Positions 46,225 to 54,932 of a stretch of 62,087 nt of DNA are shown here, in pieces. The stretch comes from JAZKBN01 sp040388605 (lineage in GTDB: Bacteria > Bacteroidota > Bacteroidia > Cytophagales > Flexibacteraceae): assembly GCA_040388605.1 (NCBI GenBank), contig JAZKBN010000017.1, forward strand, positions 1 to 62,087, read 5' to 3'. Under the pieces are notes generated by a model. That model was not told the origin of the DNA. It did not search any database and saw only the letters and a program-made list of their open reading frames with translations. How positions within the stretch are numbered: the stretch's first letter is position 1; every line of letters begins with the position of its first letter. A program made the translations under genes and the position numbers.

Positions 46225-46387
46225 ATAATGTTTGTTGAGAATTTAATGCCGGGGTAATTTCACGAAACTTCAGTTCTGTCCTGTAATCAGAGCTTCAATC
46301 CGGTAATGTCGGCCGGGGGTTCGGGAATACTTATCCAATATTAACCATTTATACCCATCAAAAGGAAAGCATGTAGTTTATATGGCT

Positions 46388-47641
46388 TTATTCAATATTA
46401 GTTTTAACCACAATGCAGGCTGCAACAGTGTTATTTGTAGCCTCATCTATAAGAATAAGGCTGCCGGTAATTCGGTTATCATTAAAAGTATCGAGGCAAA
46501 GTGGTTTGCTGCTTCGCAGGCTTACCAGGGCAATATCATTCATATTCAGGCCCGGTGAATTCAGAATTGGGGTAAGGCTGCTGATATCTGTCTTATGCTT
46601 AATTTCCCTGATTGCAACTTTAGCCTCTGTGCTGCAATGCTTTAATAACAGCCGCCCGACAGGGTTATAAGCAGCCCTGTCGAGCCAGCAGAGCATAACG
46701 TCGAAATCTCGGCTTAATATGGGCTCTGTGCCTGTTAAGGCCAGCATATCTCCCCGGCTTATATCAGTTTCTGTTTCGGTACTTATACTTACAGACATTT
46801 GCGGAAATGCCTCTGAAACTGCAGTACCGGCACTATAGATACTTTTGATTTTAGTTAATGCCCCGGAAGGAAGCACTGTAATTCGGTCACCCGGCTTCCA
46901 GATTCCGCCGGCAATTCTGCCGCTGAAAAAACGGGAGTCTGCTGCAGCATCGGGGTTACGAATTACACCCTGTATCGGCAAACGGCCTTCAGTATAGTTA
47001 TTATCGCTTTGGGGGGTGGTATTTTCCAAAACCGAAAGTAAAGTATTGCCCGAATACCATGGCATGGCAGTTCCCGAATTCGCAATATTATCGCCTTTAA
47101 GCGCGCTTACCGGCACAAACCGGACATCCGGTATGTGAAGACTTTCCAAAAAGCTGCCCAAACCTGCTTTAATATTGTTGAAAACAGGCTCGCTGTAGCT
47201 CACAAGGTCCATTTTATTAACGCAAACAATCAGGTGCCTGATTCCGAAAATGGCGCTTAAACAGGCATGTCGCTTGGTTTGCTCAGTAATGCCGCGCAAG
47301 GCATCTACCATCAGAATTACCAAAGATACGTTGCTGATGGCGGTTACCATATTCCGGGTGTACTGAACATGGCCGGGACTGTCTGCCAGTATGAATTTCC
47401 GTTCAGGCGTTGAGAAATACCGGTAGGCAACATCTATTGTAATACCCTGCTCTCTTTCTGCCCTCAAACCGTCAGTAAATAATGCAAGGTTCAGCTCTTT
47501 CTCACCACGACGTTGCCCGGCAAGTTCCACTGCCGACATAAGGTCGTCAGGTATTGCGCCGGTATCGTGCAGAAGGCGCCCAATGAGGGTACTTTTGCCG
47601 TCGTCGACGCTGCCGGCTGTGGCGAAACGGAGTAAGTCCAT
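46388..47641 (-). CDS. cysN: Sulfate adenylyltransferase subunit 1 (GTPase)
   Basis: A 417-residue EF-Tu-like GTPase that drives APS formation from ATP and sulfate together with CysD. G1 is GSVDDGKSTLIGRL, G3 is DSPGHVQYTRNM and G4 is NKMD. Beta-barrel domains 2 and 3 follow. I start at MDLLRFATAGS (47641). It lacks a fused CysC kinase; a separate cysC is present upstream. Unusually, 205 nt separate it from cysD, where most genomes have overlap. Confidence 0.92.
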   Translation of the reverse strand: MDLLRFATAGSVDDGKSTLIGRLLHDTGAIPDDLMSAVELAGQRRGEKELNLALFTDGLRAEREQGITIDVAYRYFSTPERKFILADSPGHVQYTRNMVTAISNVSLVILMVDALRGITEQTKRHACLSAIFGIRHLIVCVNKMDLVSYSEPVFNNIKAGLGSFLESLHIPDVRFVPVSALKGDNIANSGTAMPWYSGNTLLSVLENTTPQSDNNYTEGRLPIQGVIRNPDAAADSRFFSGRIAGGIWKPGDRITVLPSGALTKIKSIYSAGTAVSEAFPQMSVSISTETETDISRGDMLALTGTEPILSRDFDVMLCWLDRAAYNPVGRLLLKHCSTEAKVAIREIKHKTDISSLTPILNSPGLNMNDIALVSLRSSKPLCLDTFNDNRITGSLILIDEATNNTVAACIVVKTNIE

Positions 47642-47846
47642 GCAATTTATCCGGGCAATTTTTAAAGCCTTATAACCAATCAATTGTTTGAGGTTAGTTA
47701 CGGCCTGATTTAAAAAATATTCCGGGCTGCGATATTAGGAATTTTTTGTGGCAGAGAGGCCTATTATTCTAAATTATGATTCATTGCCTTACCGGGCAAA
47801 CAGTTAATTCCCGGCTTTAAATCAACTGATCTGATTAAATTGTTTT

Positions 47847-48797
47847 TCAGAAATACCCGTCCTTTTTGCGGTCTTCCAATGCTGCTTCACTGCGTAAATC
47901 ATCGAACCTTGTACCTCGCTCTGTCAGGTTAGATTCCATATTTTCCTTCATAACCTCCTCATAAGTAGCAGCATTGCTGATTACCGCACCTGTACAGGTC
48001 ATATCGCCAATGGTTCGGAAACGCACCTGCAAATCAAGCGGTTTTTCATGAGGTGCTTTATTCAGGTAATCGCTCCATGCCAGCAGAGTACCGTTGCGGT
48101 TCAGGCAAAGCCTGCGGTGAGAAAAATATAAGGAAGGTAATTCAAAACCTGTTGAAACGGCATATTGCCAAACATCCGCCTCGGTCCAGTTACTTAACGG
48201 GAAAACACGAAAATGCTCCCCGGGGCGTTTACGGCCGTTAAAAAGCTGCCAAAGCTCAGGCCTCTGGTTGCGCGGATCCCATTGCCCGAATTCATCGCGG
48301 TGAGAAAAGAAACGCTCCTTAGCTCTTGATTTCTCTTCGTCGCGGCGGCCACCGCCAAAAGCTGCATCAAGACCCAATTCAGCAATAGCATCGAGTAATG
48401 TAACGGTTTGCAGGGTATTGCGGCCGGCATTAAGGCCATTTTCTTCCTGCACCCTGCCTTGCTTAATGCTGTCTTCCACATACCTTACAATCAGCTTTAC
48501 GCCGGTTTCGGCAACCAGCTTATCGCGAAATGCTATGGTTTCTGCAAAATTATGCCCGGTATCTATATGCAATAAAGGAAAAGGGACCCGGGCAGGGTAA
48601 AAGGCTTTCCTGCAAAGGTGAAGCAATGTAATGCTGTCTTTTCCGCCTGAAAACAGCAGGGCCGGTTTTTCAAAAACGGCAGCAGCCTCACGAATAATAA
48701 AAATGGCCTCAGCCTCAAGCTGCTGCAGGTGACTTAAGTCGGCAGGCAGGTTTGCTGAGGCTAAGGCCGGTATTGTTTCTATGGCTGACATGTGCAA
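47847..48797 (-). CDS. cysD: Sulfate adenylyltransferase subunit 2
   Basis: A 316-residue catalytic subunit of ATP sulfurylase. The PP-loop SGGKDSITLLHLC is near residue 45, and family segments DTGHNFAETIAFRD, AFGGGRRDEEKSRAKER and the C-terminal ERGTRFDD are present. It follows cysC by 9 nt. ATG at 48797 or 48791 are both possible starts. Confidence 0.95.
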   Translation of the reverse strand: MHMSAIETIPALASANLPADLSHLQQLEAEAIFIIREAAAVFEKPALLFSGGKDSITLLHLCRKAFYPARVPFPLLHIDTGHNFAETIAFRDKLVAETGVKLIVRYVEDSIKQGRVQEENGLNAGRNTLQTVTLLDAIAELGLDAAFGGGRRDEEKSRAKERFFSHRDEFGQWDPRNQRPELWQLFNGRKRPGEHFRVFPLSNWTEADVWQYAVSTGFELPSLYFSHRRLCLNRNGTLLAWSDYLNKAPHEKPLDLQVRFRTIGDMTCTGAVISNAATYEEVMKENMESNLTERGTRFDDLRSEAALEDRKKDGYF

Positions 48798-48806
48798 AAG
48801 CAGGAC

Positions 48807-49460
48807 TTATGCCCCTGCAATTACCCTGCTGCGCACTATTTGCCAAATTTTTTCGGCACAGGCTTCAGGGCTGTAATGTTCGGTATCAATTACCATATCA
48901 GGGTTTTCAGGTATTTCATACGGCGAAGATATGCCGGTAAAGTTCCTGATTTCTCCCCTGCGGGCACGTTTATACAGGCCCTTGGTATCGCGGCGTTCGC
49001 ATTCTTCGGGGCTGCATTTTACATATATTTCTACGAAAGATGAACCTACAATTTCATGAATCAGGCGCCTTTGTGTTTCAAGGGGGCTGATAAAGCTGCA
49101 AAGTACCACAAGGCCGGCATCCATACAGGCACGGGCCATGTGTGCGGCACGGCGCAGGTTTTCGGTACGGTCTCCTTCGCTGAACCCAAGATCAGAGTTT
49201 ATGCCTGAACGTAAATCATCGCCGTCAAGTAAGGCTACTTTAATGCCGTTCTGAAACAGTATTTTATCAAGCAAGGAAGCAAGGGTGCTTTTTCCGCTGC
49301 CCGACAGCCCGGTAAACCAAACCGCCAAAGCTTGTTGCCCAAGCAGGCCCTCCTTTTCGTTTCTTCCAATCCGGCCAACAGCCTCGGAATTCTCTGTCAT
49401 TGTCAAAATTTCTGCCACCGTATTTTTCGGGGTGTATCGGGCAAAAAGCGGGTCAGGCAT
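48807..49460 (-). CDS. cysC: Adenylylsulfate kinase
   Basis: A 217-residue kinase phosphorylating APS to PAPS, the universal sulfate donor. P-loop GLSGSGKST is near residue 53. DGDDLRSGINSDLGFSEGDR and FISPLETQRR match the APS-binding core. An internal ATG at 49400 (MTENSEAV) is an alternative start. It sits between a sulfotransferase gene and cysD. Confidence 0.93.
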   Translation of the reverse strand: MPDPLFARYTPKNTVAEILTMTENSEAVGRIGRNEKEGLLGQQALAVWFTGLSGSGKSTLASLLDKILFQNGIKVALLDGDDLRSGINSDLGFSEGDRTENLRRAAHMARACMDAGLVVLCSFISPLETQRRLIHEIVGSSFVEIYVKCSPEECERRDTKGLYKRARRGEIRNFTGISSPYEIPENPDMVIDTEHYSPEACAEKIWQIVRSRVIAGA

Positions 49461-49518
49461 TTAAGTCTGAACGGGTTTCGCAGGTTGTATATTAGGTAAC
49501 CAATCGGATAATGCATCG

Positions 49519-50451
49519 CTACCAATCGGTATCGGAATAGAAACGGGAAGCTACTGCCCGGGTTCCTTTCCTGATTCTCGAAATTTCAGCAACGGTAAGT
49601 TTCTTTTTCCAGCTGAAAATATTCCCGGCACTGTCTCGCCTCAGGCTGTGAATTACACCTTCGGGAGCGTCGGTCGGGTTTTCGGCAGCGGTATGGTTTT
49701 CAATTTCACGCTGTACTGCAGTTGTAAACTCAAGGCCAAGGTGTTTAAACATATCCCTGAACCCGCTAAGCGGTTCCCTGCTTAAATCTTCATGGCGAAC
49801 AAAGAGCCAGTCAGGGTGTTTTTCACGATAATCAGCAATCAGGTAATGAACCAGGTTCCAGCTGAGAATGCCGTGGTCTATGCGGTCGTTGCCCGGCTTT
49901 TGAATATCAAGCATCTGTTGCCTGAAAGGCTCCAGTCGGTTTTCCATCAGCTTTGGCTGCTGCAGGAACCAGTTGAAATCAAGCCCCCAACCCAGCCGGT
50001 TAAGGCTGCTGATGTATGCCGCAGGGTGCCTGATCATGATTACAGGCAAGGCGTGAAACCGTGTATTCAGCCATTCTGCCGAAGCCAGGGCAATAGGGTC
50101 TTTCACTATAGGCCTTTTGGCTGCACCGAAACGAAGGTGCCAGTTCAAAAACTCTTTAAGCGTTACGGCCTTATGCCTGATTGTTTTGCTAAGCTGCAGC
50201 CTCCGAGATAAATCTGAACGGCTGAAGCTCAGGCCAATTGCGCTTTTTATCGGCGAAATAAAGCGCTCCTCGTTACCGGGATGAACGTGTATGAAATCCT
50301 GGGGCAGCGACAAGCCGTATAAACTTCCGTTTAACAGGTTAAACGGCTCTTCATAATAGCTTGTACCGGGTGCCAGGGCCAGCATGCGCCCAACCCAGGT
50401 AGTGCCCGACCTGATGCTTCCGGTTACCAGAACAGGTCTTTTATTCTCCAT
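49519..50451 (-). CDS. Sulfotransferase
   Basis: A 310-residue PAPS-dependent sulfotransferase. The 5'-phosphosulfate loop VTGSIRSGTTWVGRML is at residues 9-24, and the 3'-phosphate segment is MIRHPAAYISSLNRLGW. It is the first gene of a run with cysC, cysD and cysN, so donor synthesis and transfer are coupled. The acceptor (polysaccharide, lipid or small molecule) cannot be read from sequence. A 6-bp hairpin (GCCTGC/GCAGGC) lies 6-29 nt before the start. Confidence 0.85.
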   Translation of the reverse strand: MENKRPVLVTGSIRSGTTWVGRMLALAPGTSYYEEPFNLLNGSLYGLSLPQDFIHVHPGNEERFISPIKSAIGLSFSRSDLSRRLQLSKTIRHKAVTLKEFLNWHLRFGAAKRPIVKDPIALASAEWLNTRFHALPVIMIRHPAAYISSLNRLGWGLDFNWFLQQPKLMENRLEPFRQQMLDIQKPGNDRIDHGILSWNLVHYLIADYREKHPDWLFVRHEDLSREPLSGFRDMFKHLGLEFTTAVQREIENHTAAENPTDAPEGVIHSLRRDSAGNIFSWKKKLTVAEISRIRKGTRAVASRFYSDTDW

Positions 50452-50706
50452 ACCAAGCCTGCAAATAATCAGAAGCAGGCATCCACTATGTTATTAAGGC
50501 GATTTTTATTGTAAGCCAACGCAATTGCAAACTTTTAAACTGCTGTACCTATTTATTTATCAAAGGACTTAAATTCCTGAGAAGCTCAAAATCAGTATCG
50601 GCAGTGTTAAAATCCGTATTCCTTAGATTGCAGAATATATAAGTTGTCAGCAGATATAACTCTTTATACGGGTTGAAATATACAGGTAAACGGAAATTAA
50701 TTAAAC

Positions 50707-50739
50707 CAAAGTTATTAAAATACCGTTAATAAACCCAAA
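50707..50739 (-). promoter_or_regulatory. Candidate promoter of the sulfotransferase-cys operon
   Basis: On the minus strand TTTG (50739-50736), a 21-nt spacer and TAACTTTG (50714-50707) match the Bacteroidetes promoter. It would give a 5' UTR of about 250 nt before the sulfotransferase start. Confidence 0.4.
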
Positions 50740-50742
50740 TTT

Positions 50743-51688
50743 TCATTTTGCAGGAGCAGGTTCTGTTAATAAGGCGGGAGAAAAGCTCACAAGCGATGCA
50801 AGCAATTGAACCCTGGCTTCAAGCTCTTCGGCGCTAAGAGTCAGTAACCTTTCGGTACCAAACTTTTCAACACAGAATGAGGCAAGGGCCGAACCATATA
50901 TGATTGCCCTTTTCATGTTTTCGAAACTTGTATCATCGGTACCGGCAAGGTAACCTATGAAACCGCCTGCAAAAGTATCGCCTGCACCTGTTGGGTCGAA
51001 AACCACTTCAAGCGGTATGGCCGGAGCAAAGAATATTTGATCGCCGCTGAAGAGCAGCGCACCGTGCTCACCTTTTTTAATGATAACCGTTTTAGGTCCG
51101 GCTGCCATTATATACTTAGCAGCCTTTGCAAGCGAGTATTCGCCGCTAAGCTGGCGTGCTTCGCTGTCGTTCACTGAAAGTACGTCCACCAATGCAATGG
51201 TTTTCATGAGCTCATCACGGGCAATATCCATCCAGAAGTTCATGGTATCCATTACAACCAGCTTTGGGCGCTTGTGCAGGCGTTCCAAAACTAGGCGTTG
51301 GGTGGTAGGGGTAAGGTTACCAAGCNNNNNNNNNNTCACAATCCTGGTTCGACTCCGGTATAATGGGGTCAAAATCGGCAAGCACGTTCAGCTCGGTAAC
51401 CAAGGTATCGCGGCTGTTCATGTCGTCATGGTAGCGCCCGCTCCAGAAGAAAGATTTTTCGCCGGACTTAATTTGCAGACCTTCGGTACCTATGCCCCGG
51501 TCCTGCAGCAGTTTTATATCAGCTTCGGGAAAATCATCGCCTACAACTGCAACCAGGTTTACCTGCTTTGCGAAGAAAGATGCAGCCAGTGTTATGAAGG
51601 TGGCAGAACCGCCAATTATTTTATCGGTCTTGCCGAATGGAGTTTCCAGTGCATCGAATGCAACTGAACCCACTGTGAGTAAGCTCAT
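50743..51688 (-). CDS. PfkB-family carbohydrate/nucleoside kinase (interrupted by an N-gap)
   Basis: A ribokinase-like sugar kinase. The N-terminal half starts MSLLTVGSVAFDALETPF with GGSATFITLAASFF and VVGDDFP. The C-terminal half has LGNLTPTTQR, NFWMDIARDELM and the catalytic anion-hole motif DPTGAGDTFAGGFIGYL. Ten N at 51326-51335 separate the halves. The two frames agree only if the true gap is a multiple of three; 9 nt would give 314 residues, the usual family length. Substrate unknown. Confidence 0.85.
51326..51335. other. Assembly gap (10 N)
   Basis: Ten N inside the PfkB kinase gene. There is no flanking duplication here, so a few bases are probably really missing. The placeholder length 10 breaks the frame. 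Confidence 0.9.
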
Positions 51689-51848
51689 TTAGTATTTGTG
51701 AATGTTTACCGTTTAATAATTGTATCGCAAACGGATTTGCAAACCTAGCATAAACAGCGTTCTAAATTATTATACAGCTGCCAAAGACAACCCTCTTTTT
51801 AAATCTAATGCCTAATTATCGGGATAAAGCAGGCAGTAAAACGAATAG

Positions 51849-53120
51849 CTAGGCTGTAATAAAACTGCTAAGCGTATCTTCAATAATATCGCATGCATTC
51901 AGCATTTGCTCCTCTGTAATAACCAGGGGGGGGGAGAACCGAATGGTGTCGCCATGTGTTGGCTTGGCAAGCAGGCCGTTTTCCATGAGGGCAATACATA
52001 CGTCCCAGGCAGTTTTGCCGTTGCTCATGGGTTGAATTACTACGGCATTCATCAGGCCGCGTCCGCGAACGGCAGCTATGAAAGGCAATCGGGTTTGCAG
52101 CTCCTGCATTCTTTCACGGAATATAACACCCATTCTTTCAGAATTCCCGGCAAGGTCTTCATCGCGTAAAACTTCAAGGGAGGCAATAGCTACCGCAGAA
52201 GCCAAAGGATTTCCGCCGTATGTGCTTCCGTGCTCACCGGGGCGAATGGTTAGCATTACTTCATCAGATGCAAGCACGGCACTAACAGGCATTGTTCCCC
52301 CGCTGAGGGCCTTGCCGAGTATAAGTACATCAGGGCGCACATTCTCATGATCGCAGGCAAGCATACGCCCTGCCCTGCCGGCGCCGCTTTGAATTTCATC
52401 GGCCATCATAAGCACATTGTATTTTGTGCATAGGGCACGAACACCTGCTAAATAACCTTCATCAGGAATCAATATGCCTGCTTCGCCCTGTATAGGCTCG
52501 AAAAGATAGGCACAAATATTAGGATCAGCCTGAAGGGCCTGCTCAAGCGCTGCAAGGTTGTTGAATGGTATTTGCTGCCATCCGGGGAGGAATGGTCCGT
52601 AATGGTTACGCGCATCAGGGTCTGAGCTGGCGCTTACCATGGCAAGCGTACGGCCGTGGAAGTTATTTTCGGCGCATAGCACCACCGCTTTATCTTCGGC
52701 TGTTCCCTTTACCTTATAAGCCCATTTACGGGCAAGTTTTAAGGCTGTTTCATTGGCTTCGGCGCCGCTGTTCATCATCAGCGTTTTATCGTACCCGAAA
52801 AACCCGCAAATGAACTTTTCTGCCTCGCCCAGCCTGTTATTGTACATAGCCCTGCTGGTTAAGGTAAGGGTGCGGGCCTGTGCCACAAAGGCATCAATAA
52901 TATGCGGGTGGCAATGTCCCTGGTTGGCAGCCGAGTACGCAGAAAGAAAATCGAAATACTGCCTGCCTTCGGTATCATAAAGGAAGGGGCCGTCTCCGCG
53001 GGCAATTACTACCGGTAGGGGGTGGTAATTATGTGCACCGAATCGGTCTTCAAGCTGCATGGCTTCAGCAGCAGAAATAGCTTGTGATTCTGTTTGCATA
53101 CCTGCGCCAACTTGTATCAT
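51849..53120 (-). CDS. rocD: Ornithine aminotransferase
   Basis: A 423-residue PLP enzyme interconverting ornithine and glutamate-semialdehyde. The conserved start LEDRFGAHNYHPLPVVIARG is at about residue 22. YFDFLSAYSAANQGHCHP, NSGAEANETALKLARKW, ADEIQSGAGRAGRM and the PLP lysine of LILGKALSGG are present. An alternative ATG at 53099 would shorten it by 7 residues. It is not beside the arginine cluster but lies 4 kb away on the other strand. Confidence 0.93.
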   Translation of the reverse strand: MIQVGAGMQTESQAISAAEAMQLEDRFGAHNYHPLPVVIARGDGPFLYDTEGRQYFDFLSAYSAANQGHCHPHIIDAFVAQARTLTLTSRAMYNNRLGEAEKFICGFFGYDKTLMMNSGAEANETALKLARKWAYKVKGTAEDKAVVLCAENNFHGRTLAMVSASSDPDARNHYGPFLPGWQQIPFNNLAALEQALQADPNICAYLFEPIQGEAGILIPDEGYLAGVRALCTKYNVLMMADEIQSGAGRAGRMLACDHENVRPDVLILGKALSGGTMPVSAVLASDEVMLTIRPGEHGSTYGGNPLASAVAIASLEVLRDEDLAGNSERMGVIFRERMQELQTRLPFIAAVRGRGLMNAVVIQPMSNGKTAWDVCIALMENGLLAKPTHGDTIRFSPPLVITEEQMLNACDIIEDTLSSFITA

Positions 53121-53323
53121 AGTAATTGGGTTAAGCTGAAAGGGCGATGATGAATAAAATGCCCTGCCTGAAAATTAATGATTAAACAACATTAATAAAA
53201 GGCAAAAAAGCTCATGCCCGAATCTCGATTAATGTAATCGCAAGATAGCATTTTCCGTTAAAGATTTAAAACGCATACCGGTAAAAAGTAAACCGGCCTG
53301 CAAAGCCCGGTTTTAAATTTAAC

Positions 53324-53331
53324 TACTTTTG
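53324..53331 (+). promoter_or_regulatory. -7 promoter element directly before the DUF5522-like gene
   Basis: TACTTTTG ends 6 nt before the ATG at 53338, so the transcript may begin at or very near the start codon. Confidence 0.4.
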
Positions 53332-53337
53332 CAATTA

Positions 53338-53526
53338 ATGAAAGGCCCCGAAAAGCAAACAGAGCCCATAATTCCCGGAATCGGGGAATACTATTTTGAT
53401 CCGGACGGCAAAATGGTTTTCACGGAAAAATATCATTTACGTCGGGGCTATTGTTGTGGCTCCGGCTGCAGGCATTGCCCATATCGCAAAAACGACATAA
53501 ACGACAACAGTGAAACAGGCGGTTAA
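53338..53526 (+). CDS. Small cysteine-rich protein, DUF5522-like
   Basis: A 62-residue protein with the conserved core GEYYFDPDGKMVFTEKYHLR followed by RGYCCGSGCRHCPYRK. The CC-x3-C-x2-C cluster suggests a metal site. The family is common in Bacteroidetes and uncharacterised. I start at ATG 53338; a TTG three codons upstream is possible. The promoter element just upstream would make it leaderless. Confidence 0.75.
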   Translation: MKGPEKQTEPIIPGIGEYYFDPDGKMVFTEKYHLRRGYCCGSGCRHCPYRKNDINDNSETGG

Positions 53527-53576
53527 AGCCCGGCAAAATGCAGAATCGTAATTATTTACAAATAACAATACTATTC

Positions 53577-53608
53577 TTTGGATTTCTGCTTTAAAAAGTT
53601 CACCTTTG
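53577..53608 (+). promoter_or_regulatory. Promoter of rpmB
   Basis: TTTG (53577-53580), a 20-nt spacer and CACCTTTG (53601-53608) match the Bacteroidetes promoter except one base. The rpmB ATG is 30 nt further. Confidence 0.5.
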
Positions 53609-53637
53609 CGCTCCCATTCAAAATTAACAGCGCTACA

Positions 53638-53877
53638 ATGGCCCGAGTTTGTCAATTAACAGGAAAAAGAACCCGCGTGGGCAACAACGTTTCGCACGCC
53701 AACAATAAAACCAAACGTAAGTTCTACCCGAACCTTCACGTAAAATCATTTTTCATCCCCGAAGAAAACGCTTGGGTTAGCATGAAGCTAAGTACTTCTG
53801 CCATACGCACCATCAGCAAAAACGGCATTAGCGCCGTGTTGAAAAAAGCGAAAAAAGAAGGTATAATCGCTTATTAA
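53638..53877 (+). CDS. rpmB: 50S ribosomal protein L28
   Basis: A 79-residue protein of the large ribosomal subunit, starting MARVCQLTGKRTRVGNNVSH. VKSFFIPEENAWVSMKLSTSA and RTISKNGISAVL match the Bacteroidetes L28. The start at 53638 is fixed by the conserved N-terminus. In many relatives rpmG follows; here a terminator and a toxin-antitoxin module do. Confidence 0.97.
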   Translation: MARVCQLTGKRTRVGNNVSHANNKTKRKFYPNLHVKSFFIPEENAWVSMKLSTSAIRTISKNGISAVLKKAKKEGIIAY

Positions 53878-53907
53878 TCAGCGGTTATTTACTGAACTAT
53901 ATATCAA

Positions 53908-53940
53908 AAGGCAACCTTGGAAACAGGGTTGTCTTTTTGT
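53908..53940 (+). terminator. Terminator of rpmB
   Basis: A 9-bp stem AAGGCAACC (53908-53916) with GGTTGTCTT (53927-53935), one G-U pair, followed by TTTTGTTTT. Confidence 0.75.
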
Positions 53941-53986
53941 TTTATGGGTTAGCGATTCAATTTGGATGGAAACCGGAGAGAATATG

Positions 53987-54439
53987 CTAAGCAGGCAATT
54001 TCAAGTCTTCAAAAAGCATAATATGGCCAATGCTGTCAATGGTTTTTTTGTAATGCTTTTTGTCGTTTGTTAAAAAAACTGAGTCATACTCAACTGCCAC
54101 TGCGTGGAAGTAAGCATCATTGGGGCCTATATGCCCCTCCTGACCATCTGCCCGTGTATGGGCTATTTTAAGGGCTTGTTTAGTTACCCTGTCTTCAATA
54201 ATTTTGATTGTGTCTTCACTTATAAGCAGCTCAAACGCCTCAATAAATTTCAGGGCTGTAATGTCGTCCTTATACTTCCTGGTAATTACAGAATAGAATT
54301 CACACCAAAGTAAACCCGGAGCAATCAACACAATTTTACCTTTTTCTGCCTCTTCCAAAAGCTGTCGCACCCTCGGAGTTTGCGAGTCTTCAATAAACGC
54401 CCATACTATGACGGAGGTATCAATTATAAAGTGCTGCAT
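53987..54439 (-). CDS. PIN-domain toxin, VapC-like
   Basis: A 150-residue PIN-domain ribonuclease. The acidic residues are in IIDTSVIVW (D7), LLWCEFYSV (Glu), GPNDAYFHAVA (Asp) and FLTNDKKHYKKT (Asp). VapC toxins cleave specific RNAs and are neutralised by a co-encoded VapB. The upstream small gene ends 17 nt before it and looks like the antitoxin. RNA target unknown. Confidence 0.85.
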   Translation of the reverse strand: MQHFIIDTSVIVWAFIEDSQTPRVRQLLEEAEKGKIVLIAPGLLWCEFYSVITRKYKDDITALKFIEAFELLISEDTIKIIEDRVTKQALKIAHTRADGQEGHIGPNDAYFHAVAVEYDSVFLTNDKKHYKKTIDSIGHIMLFEDLKLPA

Positions 54440-54456
54440 ATGGGTCTCATGGCAAA

Positions 54457-54729
54457 CTAAATATACTCTTCGTCACGCATTTCGCGTATATAATCCTGTA
54501 CATCAAAATCAGGCTTCGTTATAGGTAATCGACGTATTGATTCCAAAGCGGTTTTTTTAACCTGTTTTGCAGGTGTTTTTTCTTCCGGCATTTCGAGGTA
54601 CTGAGGAAAAGCCTTTCGTAAAACACTTTCCAGCTCTTTTGCCGGCACCTTCTTTATAAGGTCCCAAATGGCAGCTGAGAAGGTAATAGAAGAATTATTA
54701 ATATGCTTCATAGCATGAAGGGTTATCAT
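54457..54729 (-). CDS. Probable antitoxin, VapB-like
   Basis: A 90-residue acidic/basic protein immediately upstream of the PIN toxin. The C-terminal FDVQDYIREMRDEEYI resembles the toxin-wrapping tail of VapB-type antitoxins. The N-terminal part should hold the DNA-binding dimer but I do not recognise a standard fold. A perfect 10-bp inverted repeat lies 7 nt upstream of the start, as expected for autoregulation. An internal ATG at 54711 is another possible start. Confidence 0.6.
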   Translation of the reverse strand: MITLHAMKHINNSSITFSAAIWDLIKKVPAKELESVLRKAFPQYLEMPEEKTPAKQVKKTALESIRRLPITKPDFDVQDYIREMRDEEYI

Positions 54730-54735
54730 GTAAAT

Positions 54736-54761
54736 ATACTGAATTTACCAAAATTCAGTAT
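54736..54761 (-). promoter_or_regulatory. Palindromic operator before the toxin-antitoxin module
   Basis: ATACTGAATT and AATTCAGTAT form a perfect 10-bp inverted repeat with a 6-nt spacer, ending 6 nt before the antitoxin ATG. Position and symmetry fit an autoregulatory operator bound by the antitoxin. Confidence 0.6.
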
Positions 54762-54932
54762 TACTCAACACAAAAAAGGAACTCTTTTTTCAGCCAGGGC
54801 CTATAACAATTTATGAAATTGATTAATCGTTATAGCCGGCTGCTTAAGGCCTCTGAAGTTAATTCAGAAACCGCCTTTTTTAAACCGTATTCAAAAGTGA
54901 ATGTTCGAATTGACCGATGTTTAAAATCCCTG

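Noticed and set aside
51345..51356. TGGTTCGACTCC, like a tRNA T-arm, next to the N-gap
   Set aside because: It encodes PES NQD of the PfkB kinase on the minus strand in good frame, and no other tRNA arms are nearby.
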